DNA from: an uncultured delta proteobacterium
GTDB lineage: Bacteria > Myxococcota > Myxococcia > Myxococcales > 40CM-4-68-19
Direction of reading: 5' to 3'
DNA length: 64,000 nt
Assembly: GCA_903911145.1 (NCBI GenBank)
Contig: CAIWCD010000048.1
Location: forward strand, 145,984-209,983
Shown here in pieces: positions 27,045 to 35,372 of the stretch. Position 1 is the first letter of the stretch. Every line of letters starts with the position of its first letter. Below the pieces are notes generated by a model, which was not told the DNA's origin, ran no database searches, and saw only the letters and a list, made by a program, of their open reading frames with translations. Both the position numbers and the translations under genes were made by a program.

Positions 27045-27089
27045 GGTGAGCCTCCAGAGAGAAATCGACGACGCGGAAAGTTTGGGCGG

Positions 27090-28544
27090 TTACTTCGCTT
27101 CGTGTTCAGGCGCGACACGGAGCACGAGGTTCTCAACAGCGAGAACCCTCGCGCGAGTTCCGGGAGTGAGCTGCACCTCAGCGCACGCGCGCCAGAGTTC
27201 GCCGTTCACGAGAATCGTTCCTTCGCACGCGTCGCTCGCCGCATCGGGGCGCGCGTCGAAGGCTTCGCGCACCGTGCCGATCTGGCCGAGGAGAACCTGC
27301 GCTCCCGAGATGAGCTTGCCGTGCGCGACGCGGGAGACGTTGAAGACGATCGTCCAGGCGATCACTGCGAGCGCGAGAGCAACGGGCGCCACTTCACGCC
27401 AGCCGATTCCGAAATCACGATCGGCATAGAAGCCGTTTCCGATGTGGCCGACGAGCAGGAGCGAGCCGATGACGATGCAGATAATTCCCGCGACGATGAA
27501 TGCACCGTGGCCGCCAGCATAGAGTTCAGCGGCGAGCAGACCGACGCCGAGCGCGAGCAGCGCGACTGCGCCAGCGCTGATCGGGAGCATCTGGAACGCG
27601 ACGCCCGCGATCAGCAGACAGATGACGCCGACGACGCCCGGAATGATCGTGCCCGGGTGATAGAGCTCGGCGAGAATGCCCAGCACGCCGAGCATGCCGA
27701 TGAGATAGGCGATCTGGGGATCGGCGAGGAAGTGGACGAGGCGATCCTTCACCGACCAGTCGAGAGGATGCAGCTCGGCTCCCGCCGTGTGCAGCGTGCG
27801 CTTGTTGTCGCCACCCGCGCCGCCCAGATCGATCACGCGGCCGTCGAGCTTCTGCAGCAACTCGGGCAGATCCTCGGCGATCAGATCGATCACCTTGCGG
27901 TTCAGCGCCTCGGCCGCAGTGATGCTGACGCTCTCGCGCACGGCCTGCTCGGCCCACTCGACATTGCGCGAACGACGCTCCGCGATGCCGCGAGCCATCG
28001 CTGCCGTGTCGTTCTCAATCTTCTGCGCAAGCACCGCGTCCTCCGATGCACTCTTGTCGTCGCGCTTCTTCGTCTGGGGCGACCCGCCGCCAACGTCGAT
28101 CGGGTGAGCCGCACCGATGTTCGACGAAGGAGACATCGCCGCGACGTTCGCTGCGAGCGTGAGAAAGACGCCGGCAGACCCGGCATGCGCGCCCGGTGGT
28201 CCAACCCAGAAGATGATCGGAATCGTGCTGCTGAGCTCTGCCTGCACCATGTCGCGCGTCGCTGACAGCAGTCCGCCCGGCGTATCGAGCCGGACGATCA
28301 ACGCTTCGGCCCCCATGTCGCGCGCCAGGCCAATCGCATCAACCAGATGCGCGCCGCTGCCAACATCGATCGAGCCGATGATGTCCGTGGTGGCGATGAT
28401 CGGCCGCGCGACGGGCGCGGGATCTGCGCGCAACGCAAGCGCGGTCACAGCCGAGACCAGTCCGACGATCGCGAGCTGGGCGAATCGCGGAAGGTCGCGC
28501 CCAGAGCGGCTGCGCGCGATCGGACCGCGGCGCCGGAAACTCAT
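27090..28544 (-). CDS. nfeD: NfeD-family membrane serine protease
   Basis: Long-form NfeD proteins cleave the hydrophobic tail of their partner stomatin. The 484-aa product has an N-terminal membrane segment, a ClpP-like protease domain (about residues 45-260) with RLDTPGGLLSATRDMVQ and the nucleophile in PPGAHAGSAGVF, four or so TM helices, and a C-terminal OB-fold domain (about 410-484). The ATG at 28544 overlaps the uracil-glycosylase stop by 4 nt. It stands directly upstream of the slipin gene. Confidence 0.92.
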   Translation of the reverse strand: MSFRRRGPIARSRSGRDLPRFAQLAIVGLVSAVTALALRADPAPVARPIIATTDIIGSIDVGSGAHLVDAIGLARDMGAEALIVRLDTPGGLLSATRDMVQAELSSTIPIIFWVGPPGAHAGSAGVFLTLAANVAAMSPSSNIGAAHPIDVGGGSPQTKKRDDKSASEDAVLAQKIENDTAAMARGIAERRSRNVEWAEQAVRESVSITAAEALNRKVIDLIAEDLPELLQKLDGRVIDLGGAGGDNKRTLHTAGAELHPLDWSVKDRLVHFLADPQIAYLIGMLGVLGILAELYHPGTIIPGVVGVICLLIAGVAFQMLPISAGAVALLALGVGLLAAELYAGGHGAFIVAGIICIVIGSLLLVGHIGNGFYADRDFGIGWREVAPVALALAVIAWTIVFNVSRVAHGKLISGAQVLLGQIGTVREAFDARPDAASDACEGTILVNGELWRACAEVQLTPGTRARVLAVENLVLRVAPEHEAK

Positions 28545-29416
28545 TTCGCCGCCTTCGGCTCGAGCCCGAGCTTCGTCATGACCTGCTGCAGATCGCTCCA
28601 GACCTTGCCCTTCTCGCCCGGCGAACGCAGCAGATAGGCCGGGTGGAAAGTCGGCATCAGCGGCACGCCCGCATATTCGCGCCACGTGCCGCGCAGACGG
28701 GAGATCGGCGTTTCGTCGCGCAGGAGCGCCTGCGAGGCGAACTTGCCGAGAGTGACGATCGCCTCGGCATGCAGCGACGCAAGCTGCCCCTTGAGGAACG
28801 GCTCGCAGGCGCCGAGTTCATCGGGCTCGGGGTTGCGGTTGTTGGGCGGACGGCACTTGACGGTGTTGCAGATGTAGACGTCGTCGCGCGAGACACCCAT
28901 CGCTTCGATCATCTTCGTCAAGAGCTGGCCGGCCTTGCCGACGAAGGGGATGCCCTGCATGTCCTCGTCCTCGCCCGGCGCTTCTCCGACGAAGACCAAG
29001 CGCGCCTTCGGGCTGCCGACACCGAAGACGATGTTGTGGCGACCCTTGTGCAGCTTGCAGCGCGTGCACTCCCCGATCTCGGCGCGGACCTCGTCGAGCG
29101 TGGCGAGCTTGAGCGTGCGGCCGGCAGAGACTGCGGCGGAGGTTGCGGCAGCGGGAGCGGCGGCAGGTGCGGCGGCAGGTGGATGTTTCGCAGCAGAGGG
29201 TCGCGGCATCGGGATCTCGGGAGCGGCGCTGGTGGTTTGAGTGCCAATCGTTTGAGTGCCAATCGTTTGAGCACCAACGATCGGCACAGCCGGCTTCGCC
29301 GTCGAAGCGCTGGCATTGCGCAGGCCCGCGTCGTCAGCCCAGGAGAGATGCGCGCGCAGATCGGCGACCAGTTCGGCCAGCGCCGCGTTCGGGCTCTCTG
29401 TCTCTTGGTCAGGCAT
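28541..29416 (-). CDS. Family-4 uracil-DNA glycosylase with Ala-rich N-terminal extension
   Basis: This enzyme removes uracil from DNA. The 291-aa product contains a C-terminal UDG domain (about residues 110-285) with iron-sulfur-type cysteines (ECTRCKLH, then CNTVKC and GACEPF), the catalytic motif GEAPGEDED, and the HPAYLLR motif. The first 110 residues are an Ala/Pro/Thr linker. This includes a threefold tandem copy of the dispersed palindrome, translated as IVGAQTIGTQTIGTQT. It is 12 nt after coaBC and overlaps nfeD by 4 nt. Confidence 0.93.
   Translation of the reverse strand: MPDQETESPNAALAELVADLRAHLSWADDAGLRNASASTAKPAVPIVGAQTIGTQTIGTQTTSAAPEIPMPRPSAAKHPPAAAPAAAPAAATSAAVSAGRTLKLATLDEVRAEIGECTRCKLHKGRHNIVFGVGSPKARLVFVGEAPGEDEDMQGIPFVGKAGQLLTKMIEAMGVSRDDVYICNTVKCRPPNNRNPEPDELGACEPFLKGQLASLHAEAIVTLGKFASQALLRDETPISRLRGTWREYAGVPLMPTFHPAYLLRSPGEKGKVWSDLQQVMTKLGLEPKAAK
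29236..29277. repeat. Tandem array of three dispersed palindromes in the UDG linker
   Basis: TTTGAGTGCCAA occurs at 29236-29247 and 29251-29262, and TTTGAGCACCAA at 29266-29277, spaced exactly 15 nt apart and joined by TCG. The 15-nt period keeps the frame, adding the pentapeptide IGTQT repeatedly. The last copy is followed by CGATC, restoring the GATC flank of the single copies. Confidence 0.75.
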
Positions 29417-29428
29417 CGATGCTCCTCG

Positions 29429-30727
29429 TCACTCGCGCGACAGTCGGGAAGCGACGAGATCCCAGATGCCATCGGCGACGGCAAGCTTGGGGCCGCCCAA
29501 CTCGACGCGGGAGCCATCGCGCCCGAGCACGACGACGCGATTGTCCTTGGCTGCAAACCCCTGCCCGGCTGCGCTCACGTCGTTGGCGACGATCAGATCG
29601 AGCTGCTTGCGGGCGAGCTTTTCGCGCGCGTGTTCCTCGAGGTGCTCCGTCTCGGCAGCGAAGCCGACGAGGAGCGGACGCGGCGTCGCCTGCGCATAGC
29701 GTGCACCGAGACCCGCGAGGATGTCAGGCGTGCGCACGAGCCGCAGCAACTCGTCGCCATCCGGCTTCTTCACTTTATGCGACGCGCGCTCGGCGGGCCG
29801 CTGATCGCTGACGGCCGCGGCCATCACGATCGCGCGCATCTCGCCCGCCCGCACATCGACCACCGACGCCATCTCGGCGGCGCTCTCTGCCCGCACGAAC
29901 TCGACACCCGCAGGTGGTTCGATCTCGGTCGCACCAGCGACGAGCAGCACGCGCGCACCGCGATCGCGCGCAGCCTGGGCGAGCGCGAATCCCATCCGGC
30001 CCGTGCTCGGGTTGGAGAGGAAGCGGACGGGATCGAGATGCTCGCGCGTCGGCCCTGCGGTGACGAGAACGGGAACTCCCTCAAGATCCCACGCACGCTG
30101 CTCGATGAGGTGGGGCGCGGCCGCGACGCTCCCTGTGGCCAGCGCATCGACGATGCGCGGAGTCTCCGGAAGGCGGGCAACAAGAGCGCAGGCGGCCGCG
30201 ACGATCTCGCTCGCCTCGGCCATGCGCCCCGGCCCGACGTGCGCGCGCTCGGCCATCTCGCCGACGCCCGGCCCCACGATATTTGCACCGCGCGCGATCA
30301 GCGTCGCGAGGTTCTCCTGCACCGCTGGACTGGCCCACATCTTCTCGTTCATCGCGGGCGCGAGCAGCCAGCGCGCAGGAGGGATCGCGAGCAGCGTCGC
30401 GGTCACCACGTCATCAGCAAAGCCACCACGCAGGCGCGCGAGCAGGTCGGCCGTGGTCGGCGCGACGATGACGAACTCGGCCGAATCGGCGAGCGCGATG
30501 TGTCCGGCAGCCAGCTCCTGCGCGGCGTCGAAGAGATCGGTCGCAGGAGCACGGCCGGTGAGCGCCTGAAACGTGAGCGGCGCGACGAACCTTTGCGCCG
30601 CTGGCGTCATCGCGCAGCGCAGCTCAGCGCCCGCCTTGGCGAAGAGCCGCGCGACCTCGCACGCCTTGTACGCCGCGATTCCACCGCCCACGCAGAGCAG
30701 CAGCCGACGCCCTTGCAGTTCCGACAT
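29429..30727 (-). CDS. coaBC: Bifunctional phosphopantothenoylcysteine decarboxylase/synthase CoaBC
   Basis: CoaBC joins phosphopantothenate with cysteine and decarboxylates the product, two steps of coenzyme A synthesis. The 432-aa product has an N-terminal flavoprotein domain (CVGGGIAAYKACEVARLF, active His in AGHIALAD, PAMN motif) and a C-terminal synthase domain (about residues 205-425, with FLSNPSTGRMGFALA and VGFAAETE). Near the C-terminus, 29547-29557 (TTGGCTGCAAA) is a near-match to the dispersed palindrome. It starts the run coaBC-udg-nfeD-slipin. Confidence 0.96.
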   Translation of the reverse strand: MSELQGRRLLLCVGGGIAAYKACEVARLFAKAGAELRCAMTPAAQRFVAPLTFQALTGRAPATDLFDAAQELAAGHIALADSAEFVIVAPTTADLLARLRGGFADDVVTATLLAIPPARWLLAPAMNEKMWASPAVQENLATLIARGANIVGPGVGEMAERAHVGPGRMAEASEIVAAACALVARLPETPRIVDALATGSVAAAPHLIEQRAWDLEGVPVLVTAGPTREHLDPVRFLSNPSTGRMGFALAQAARDRGARVLLVAGATEIEPPAGVEFVRAESAAEMASVVDVRAGEMRAIVMAAAVSDQRPAERASHKVKKPDGDELLRLVRTPDILAGLGARYAQATPRPLLVGFAAETEHLEEHAREKLARKQLDLIVANDVSAAGQGFAAKDNRVVVLGRDGSRVELGGPKLAVADGIWDLVASRLSRE

Positions 30728-30796
30728 GCGCTCTCTCTCGCACAGGCGGAGCCCCGACTCCAGCGGGACGCAAGTCCGACGCCGCGCGCGCCGCGC

Positions 30797-31576
30797 CTAC
30801 TCGAGATAGACGCTGTTGTTCTGCGGACGATCCCGATCGTAGAGCACGACGAACTGCTTCGCTTCGCAGAGTTCCTGCATCGCGCCCGCGTCCATCGAAC
30901 TGGCCTGCCCCTGGTACGCGCGATCCGCGACGGTGAAGCGCCAGACGACGCGCAGCGGGCTGCGGCCATTGATCTTCGTCGAGCGATCCGGGCCGGCGCG
31001 GATCACGTCGGCCAGCGCCGGCTTGCCGTTCGTGAACGCAGCACGCGCCCGGCCTCGCGACAACGCCGCGCCAATCACGGCGCGCATTCCGTAGAACGTG
31101 AACAGGAGCACGACGAGCGGCAGGTATCCGATCGGTGAACGATGCGTGCCAACGACGCGCGCCCAGGCCGGGTGAGGCTTTGCGTATTCAATCAGCACCG
31201 AGCCATCGTCGGGATCTGCGGGAGGCACTGGCTCGGTCGCGATCGACTCCGTCTCGAAGCGCTGTCCCTCCGCAAGAAAGCCAAAGCGAAGCACGCGTGC
31301 GGGGTGGCCAGGAGTGCCGCGCCGGTGCGCTTTCATGACGTAGTTGCTCGGCGTATCGGAGAGCAGTTGCGCGCGTTGCGTCTGCCGCGTGAGCGCGATG
31401 GCGAGGTCCTCGGGAATCTGCCAGCAGATCGGAATCGCGAGCAGAGCGCTCACGACCGCCACCAGAGCCATCGCGCGAATGCCAGGCTCGCCGCCGAGAT
31501 CAAACAGAAGCGCGCGCACCCGCTCTGTTGGTTCGCGCGGAGCAGGAGGGACGGCATCGATCGAAGTCAGAAGCAT
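30797..31576 (-). CDS. Membrane protein, DUF3592-like
   Basis: The 259-aa product has hydrophobic helices near residues 38-55 (MALVAVVSALLAIPICW) and 150-170 (GYLPLVVLLFTFYGMRAVIG). Each is followed by a small soluble beta-rich segment; the last ends in VVLYDRDRPQNNSVYLE. The pattern of two TM helices with a conversion-to-value Tyr-Asp-Pro end resembles DUF3592 proteins, whose function is unknown. It is 69 nt upstream of coaBC and divergent from the histidine kinase. Confidence 0.6.
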   Translation of the reverse strand: MLLTSIDAVPPAPREPTERVRALLFDLGGEPGIRAMALVAVVSALLAIPICWQIPEDLAIALTRQTQRAQLLSDTPSNYVMKAHRRGTPGHPARVLRFGFLAEGQRFETESIATEPVPPADPDDGSVLIEYAKPHPAWARVVGTHRSPIGYLPLVVLLFTFYGMRAVIGAALSRGRARAAFTNGKPALADVIRAGPDRSTKINGRSPLRVVWRFTVADRAYQGQASSMDAGAMQELCEAKQFVVLYDRDRPQNNSVYLE

Positions 31577-31607
31577 CCGCTCACGTTACCTCGCGCGGGC
31601 CTCATGT

Positions 31608-32552
31608 ATGGTGCCGAGCGTGCCCGCCTCGAACCTGCGCCAGCCCGCCTCTCCCGGACTTCTTGCCGCCCTCGGAGCACGCCGCCTCGCCGCGCTTCTC
31701 TACAGCGGCTCGGCCGTCTTTCTGCTCTCGACCATCGCGCTGGTCATCGGACTCTATCGGCACATCGATCTCGGCCCGCTCGAGTACGCCGCGGTGGTGC
31801 TGCTCGCCGGCTTCGGTGTGCTCTCGGCGCTACTCTTGCGTCGTCGCCTCGCCGACGTCTCGAGCGCACTCGAACGGACGCAGCGCACCTCGACGGTCGG
31901 TCTGCTGACCGCAGGTTTCGCGCACGAGATGAAGAACGCGCTCACCGTCGTACTCGGCTTCGCGGAACTCGCGCGCACGGCGGCCGAGCGTCCGCAAACC
32001 CAGGCTGGGAGCGGTCCGGATGCGAAGGTGGTACGCCATCTGCGCGAGCTCGAGGCCGAGACGCGCCGCACCGTCGCGCAGCTGCAGGCCTTCCTCACCT
32101 ACGCGGGAGGAGCGCGCCTGCCCCATCTTCCACGCGACGTGAACGTGCTGGTGAAGGAGTCGCTTTCGATGGTGCGGCCGATGGCGCGGATGAAGGAGCT
32201 GCTCGTCGAGGAGGTTCTCGCCGAGCCGCCTCGCGTGAACGCCGATCCCTTTGCCATCTCGCAGCTGGTGCTCAATCTCCTGCTCAACGCGCTCGATTTC
32301 GCGAAGAGCCAGATCACGATCTCGACCGCGCGCAGTGCGGACGGGAGCGCCGAGATCGTTGTACAGGACGACGGGCCGGGCGTTCCTGCCGACGATCGCC
32401 ATCGCATCTTTCAGCGGTTCGTGACCACACGGCCGGGCGGCAACGGTCTGGGTCTGTCGACGGCGCGGGAGATCGCGAAGGAGCATGGCGGCACGCTCAC
32501 GCTCAGCGAAGGCCCGGGCGCACGTTTCGTCGTCAGGCTGCCCGCTGCCTGA
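31608..32552 (+). CDS. Sensor histidine kinase (small, membrane-anchored)
   Basis: The 314-aa product autophosphorylates on histidine and passes phosphate to an unknown response regulator. Two TM helices (about residues 25-75) with almost no periplasmic loop are followed by a HisKA dimerisation domain (GFAHEMKNALTVVLGFAELA, His at the HExKN position) and an HATPase domain. The N-box is LLLNALDFAK, G1 is VVQDDGPGVP and G2 is GGNGLGLSTA. No response regulator is adjacent, so it is an orphan kinase. ATG 31608 is the chosen start. Confidence 0.9.
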   Translation: MVPSVPASNLRQPASPGLLAALGARRLAALLYSGSAVFLLSTIALVIGLYRHIDLGPLEYAAVVLLAGFGVLSALLLRRRLADVSSALERTQRTSTVGLLTAGFAHEMKNALTVVLGFAELARTAAERPQTQAGSGPDAKVVRHLRELEAETRRTVAQLQAFLTYAGGARLPHLPRDVNVLVKESLSMVRPMARMKELLVEEVLAEPPRVNADPFAISQLVLNLLLNALDFAKSQITISTARSADGSAEIVVQDDGPGVPADDRHRIFQRFVTTRPGGNGLGLSTAREIAKEHGGTLTLSEGPGARFVVRLPAA

Positions 32553-32555
32553 TCG

Positions 32556-32567
32556 TTTGCATTCAAA
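32556..32567. repeat. Dispersed palindromic repeat, intergenic copy
   Basis: TTTGCATTCAAA, preceded by GATCG, fills the 15-nt gap between the stop codons of the convergent histidine kinase and cmk. This is the one copy that is not inside a gene. Confidence 0.6.
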
Positions 32568-33272
32568 CTAATTGAGTCGCCCGCGAGCGAGCTGGACGCA
32601 GCGCTCGATGACGGCGTCGAGCTCCATCCCTGTCGTGTCGACGAGCAGTGCATCCTCGGCAGCCTTGAGGGGAGAGAGCGCTCGCTCGCTGTCCGCGCGA
32701 TCGCGCCGCTGCTGATCGGCAAGCACTTCGGCGAGCGGGATCTCGATGCCTTTCTCGGTCAGCTCGCTGTGGCGGCGGCGGGCGCGCGCTTCGTCTCCGG
32801 CAGTGAGGAAGAACTTCACCTCGGCGTCTGGGAAGACGACCGTGCCGATGTCGCGCCCCTCGAGAACTGCGCCTGTTGCGGCGCCGCGACCGAGCGACCG
32901 CTGCAACTCGAGCAGCCTCTCGCGCACCACCGCGCGCGCCGAGACCACGCTCGCGCCCCGGCTGATCTCAGGGGTGCGGATCGCCTCGGTAACATCGTGG
33001 CCACGCAGCAGCACGCGCTGCGCCTCGCTCGGCGCATCAGGCGGCGGCGCGACGAACTGCAACGAGAATCCGTCGTCGAGCAGACGGCGCAAGCCCTCGT
33101 CGTCGTCCCAGTCGATGTTTGCGCGCCGCGCCGCAAGAGCGAGCGTCCGGTAGATCGCGCCGGTGTCGACCATCGTGAAGCCGAGTCGGCGCGCGAGTTG
33201 GCGGGCGACCGTGCTCTTGCCTGCGCCGGCCGGCCCGTCGATGGCCACGATGGGAACGCGGTGCGGGCTCAT
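32568..33272 (-). CDS. cmk: Cytidylate kinase
   Basis: Cmk phosphorylates CMP and dCMP. The 234-aa product has the P-loop GPAGAGKST (residues 13-21), TMVDTGAIYRTLAL, GRDIGTVVFPDAEVKFFLTA and RRHSELTEKG with the LID-type Arg cluster RRDRADSERA. Length and order match the family. It is followed by the histidine kinase in the opposite direction with only 15 nt between them. Confidence 0.96.
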   Translation of the reverse strand: MSPHRVPIVAIDGPAGAGKSTVARQLARRLGFTMVDTGAIYRTLALAARRANIDWDDDEGLRRLLDDGFSLQFVAPPPDAPSEAQRVLLRGHDVTEAIRTPEISRGASVVSARAVVRERLLELQRSLGRGAATGAVLEGRDIGTVVFPDAEVKFFLTAGDEARARRRHSELTEKGIEIPLAEVLADQQRRDRADSERALSPLKAAEDALLVDTTGMELDAVIERCVQLARGRLN

Positions 33273-33315
33273 GCGGGGCGTTCACTACCGCGAGCGAACG
33301 CGGGGCAGCAAGCGC

Positions 33316-34320
33316 TCATGTCGCGAGTGGCGCGCCCGCGTCGATGATGGGCCCGAGCTTGCGAAACTTCTGGTAGCGATCTTCGACGAGCTGTTCCGGA
33401 GTCAGGTGCGAAAGCGCCGCGAGCTGCCTGCGCAGTGCAGCGCGGACATTCTCTGCGGTGAGCGCTGGATCGCGATGGGCGCCGCCCGGAGCTTCATCGA
33501 CGAGCTCGTCGACCACGCCGAATTCAAACGCGTCGCGCGCCGTCACCTTGAGCGCCTCGGCCGCCTTCTGCCCCTTGCTCGCGTCACGGTAGAGAATCGC
33601 CGCGCAGGCCTCGGGAGAAATCACCGAGTACCAGCTGTACTGCAGCATCAGGATGCGATTGGCCACGCCGATCGCCAGCGCGCCGCCCGACCCGCCTTCG
33701 CCGATCACGACGCTCACACACGGCACGCGCAAGCCTGCCATCGTCTCGAGACAGACAGCGATCGCCTCGGCCTGTCCCCGCTCCTCGGCGTCGATGCCCG
33801 GATACGCGCCCGGGGTGTCGATGAAGCAGATCACCGGACGGTTGAAGCGCTCGGCGAGCTTCATCAGCCGCAGCGCCTTGCGATAGCCCTCGGGCCGCGG
33901 CATGCCGAAATTGCGCCGCTTGGTGTGATTCTCTTTGGCCGACCGGCCCTTCTGCTGCCCGAGCACGAGCACGGGCTGGCCATCGAAGCGACAGAAGCCG
34001 CCGACGAGCGCGTGATCATCCGCGAAGCTGCGGTCGCCGTGGAGCTCGAACCAGTCGGTGAAGAGCCGATCCACATAGTCGAGCGTGTAGGGCCGCGACG
34101 GGTGACGAGAGAGCTGCACGACCTGCCAGCGCGAGAGGTTGGCGAAGATCTCCTGCTGCAGCTTGCTGCAACGCCGCTCGAATCGATGCAGCTCAGTCTC
34201 GAGCGCGGCATGCTCGCCGTCGCCATCGTGTGCGTGGTGGGCGGCGGAGCGACGCAACTGCGCGAGCTTCTCCTCCAGCTCCAGCAGCGGCTTCTCGAAG
34301 TCGAGCGCGAAGGTCCTCAT
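33316..34320 (-). CDS. accA: Acetyl-CoA carboxylase carboxyltransferase subunit alpha
   Basis: AccA with AccD transfers carboxyl from biotin to acetyl-CoA, making malonyl-CoA. The 334-aa product begins MRTFALDFEKPLLELEEKL, contains DRLFTDWFELHGDR, NFGMPRPEGYRKALRLMKLA, FIDTPGAYPGIDAEERGQAEA and VIGEGGSGGALAI. ATG 34320 overlaps the miaA stop by 4 nt and gives the normal N-terminus. accD is about 15 kb away at 49652, so the two subunits are not in one operon. Confidence 0.97.
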   Translation of the reverse strand: MRTFALDFEKPLLELEEKLAQLRRSAAHHAHDGDGEHAALETELHRFERRCSKLQQEIFANLSRWQVVQLSRHPSRPYTLDYVDRLFTDWFELHGDRSFADDHALVGGFCRFDGQPVLVLGQQKGRSAKENHTKRRNFGMPRPEGYRKALRLMKLAERFNRPVICFIDTPGAYPGIDAEERGQAEAIAVCLETMAGLRVPCVSVVIGEGGSGGALAIGVANRILMLQYSWYSVISPEACAAILYRDASKGQKAAEALKVTARDAFEFGVVDELVDEAPGGAHRDPALTAENVRAALRRQLAALSHLTPEQLVEDRYQKFRKLGPIIDAGAPLAT

Positions 34321-35372
34321 CGGGCCTTCTCGTACCACTCGCGTAGGCCAGAACAAAGAGCATCGAAGGCCGCGGCCTCTGCGGCGGCCTCCGAAATCGA
34401 CGACGCATCGGCGTGCGGAAGAGGAGGCCAGGAGAGCGCGGCTCCCGTTTCGTCGAGCGTCGGTGCGTCCTTCTTGAACCAGGTTCGCTGGCGCTTGGCG
34501 TACTGGCGCGTGCGCGCGGCAGTTGCAAGACAGGCCGCATCCAGCGCGGCCGGCGTGGCTCCCGCCGCGATCGCCGCGCCCGCCTCGGTGTAGCCGATGA
34601 TGCCCAGCGCCTTCGCCGCCGTGGGGATCTGCGTCGCGCGCTCAAGCAGCGTGCGCGTCTCGCGGATGATCGGAGGCTCGCGCCCGGCACTGTCGTGCGC
34701 AGCAGGCTCCGGCGTGAAGAGCGCGCGCGTGCGCTGCTCGATGCGCTGCCACAGCAGGGGCCGCGGCGGATCGAGGAGCACGACGCGCGCGCGATACCTG
34801 CGCTCGGCAAAGCGATGCGCGCGGTGGAGAGCCGAGATCGTCTGGCCGGTCGCTGCGTGCACCTCGAGTGCGCGTTCGATGCGCACCCGATCGCCAGGAA
34901 GAATCCGCGCAGCCGCCTCAGGGTCGATCTGCGCAAGCTCGGCGTAGAGCGACGGCAGACCCTCTCGTTCGATCCGCTCGCGCAGCTTCGCGCGGAATGA
35001 GTCGTCTCGCCCCGGTGCATCCACGAGCCCGCACACGAGAGCGCGAATCCAGAGGCCCGTACCGCCGACGACCAACGCCCGTTTCCCACGCGAGAGAACA
35101 TCCGCGATCGCAGCGTCGGCGCGCGCGATGAATGTAGCTGCGTCGAGCTGCTCTTCGGGTGCCGCGATGTCGAGCAGATGATGAGGTGCCAGCGCGCGCT
35201 CGTCCGCGCTGGGCTTGGCTGTGCCGACGTCGAGGCCGCGATAGCACTGCTGGCTATCCGCCGAAATCACCTCCGCGTCGAGGCGCTGCGCGAGGCCACA
35301 GGCGAGCGCGGTCTTGCCCGACGCGGTCGGCCCGACGACGAGCACCAACTGCGGACGCACAGAGTCGGTCAT
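34317..35372 (-). CDS. miaA: tRNA dimethylallyltransferase MiaA
   Basis: MiaA prenylates adenosine 37 of tRNAs that read codons starting with U. The 351-aa product has the P-loop VVGPTASGKTALA, ISADSQQCYRGLDVGTAKP, VVGGTGLWIRALV and the Arg-rich C-terminal motif RTRQYAKRQRTWFKKD. ATG 35372 overlaps the Rsm22-like stop by 4 nt; the open frame further upstream is an Arg-rich shadow. Confidence 0.97.
   Translation of the reverse strand: MTDSVRPQLVLVVGPTASGKTALACGLAQRLDAEVISADSQQCYRGLDVGTAKPSADERALAPHHLLDIAAPEEQLDAATFIARADAAIADVLSRGKRALVVGGTGLWIRALVCGLVDAPGRDDSFRAKLRERIEREGLPSLYAELAQIDPEAAARILPGDRVRIERALEVHAATGQTISALHRAHRFAERRYRARVVLLDPPRPLLWQRIEQRTRALFTPEPAAHDSAGREPPIIRETRTLLERATQIPTAAKALGIIGYTEAGAAIAAGATPAALDAACLATAARTRQYAKRQRTWFKKDAPTLDETGAALSWPPLPHADASSISEAAAEAAAFDALCSGLREWYEKAR

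Noticed and set aside
29547-29557. Palindrome copy in coaBC
   Set aside because: The core is one base short (TTGGCTGCAAA), so it is only mentioned as a near-match.
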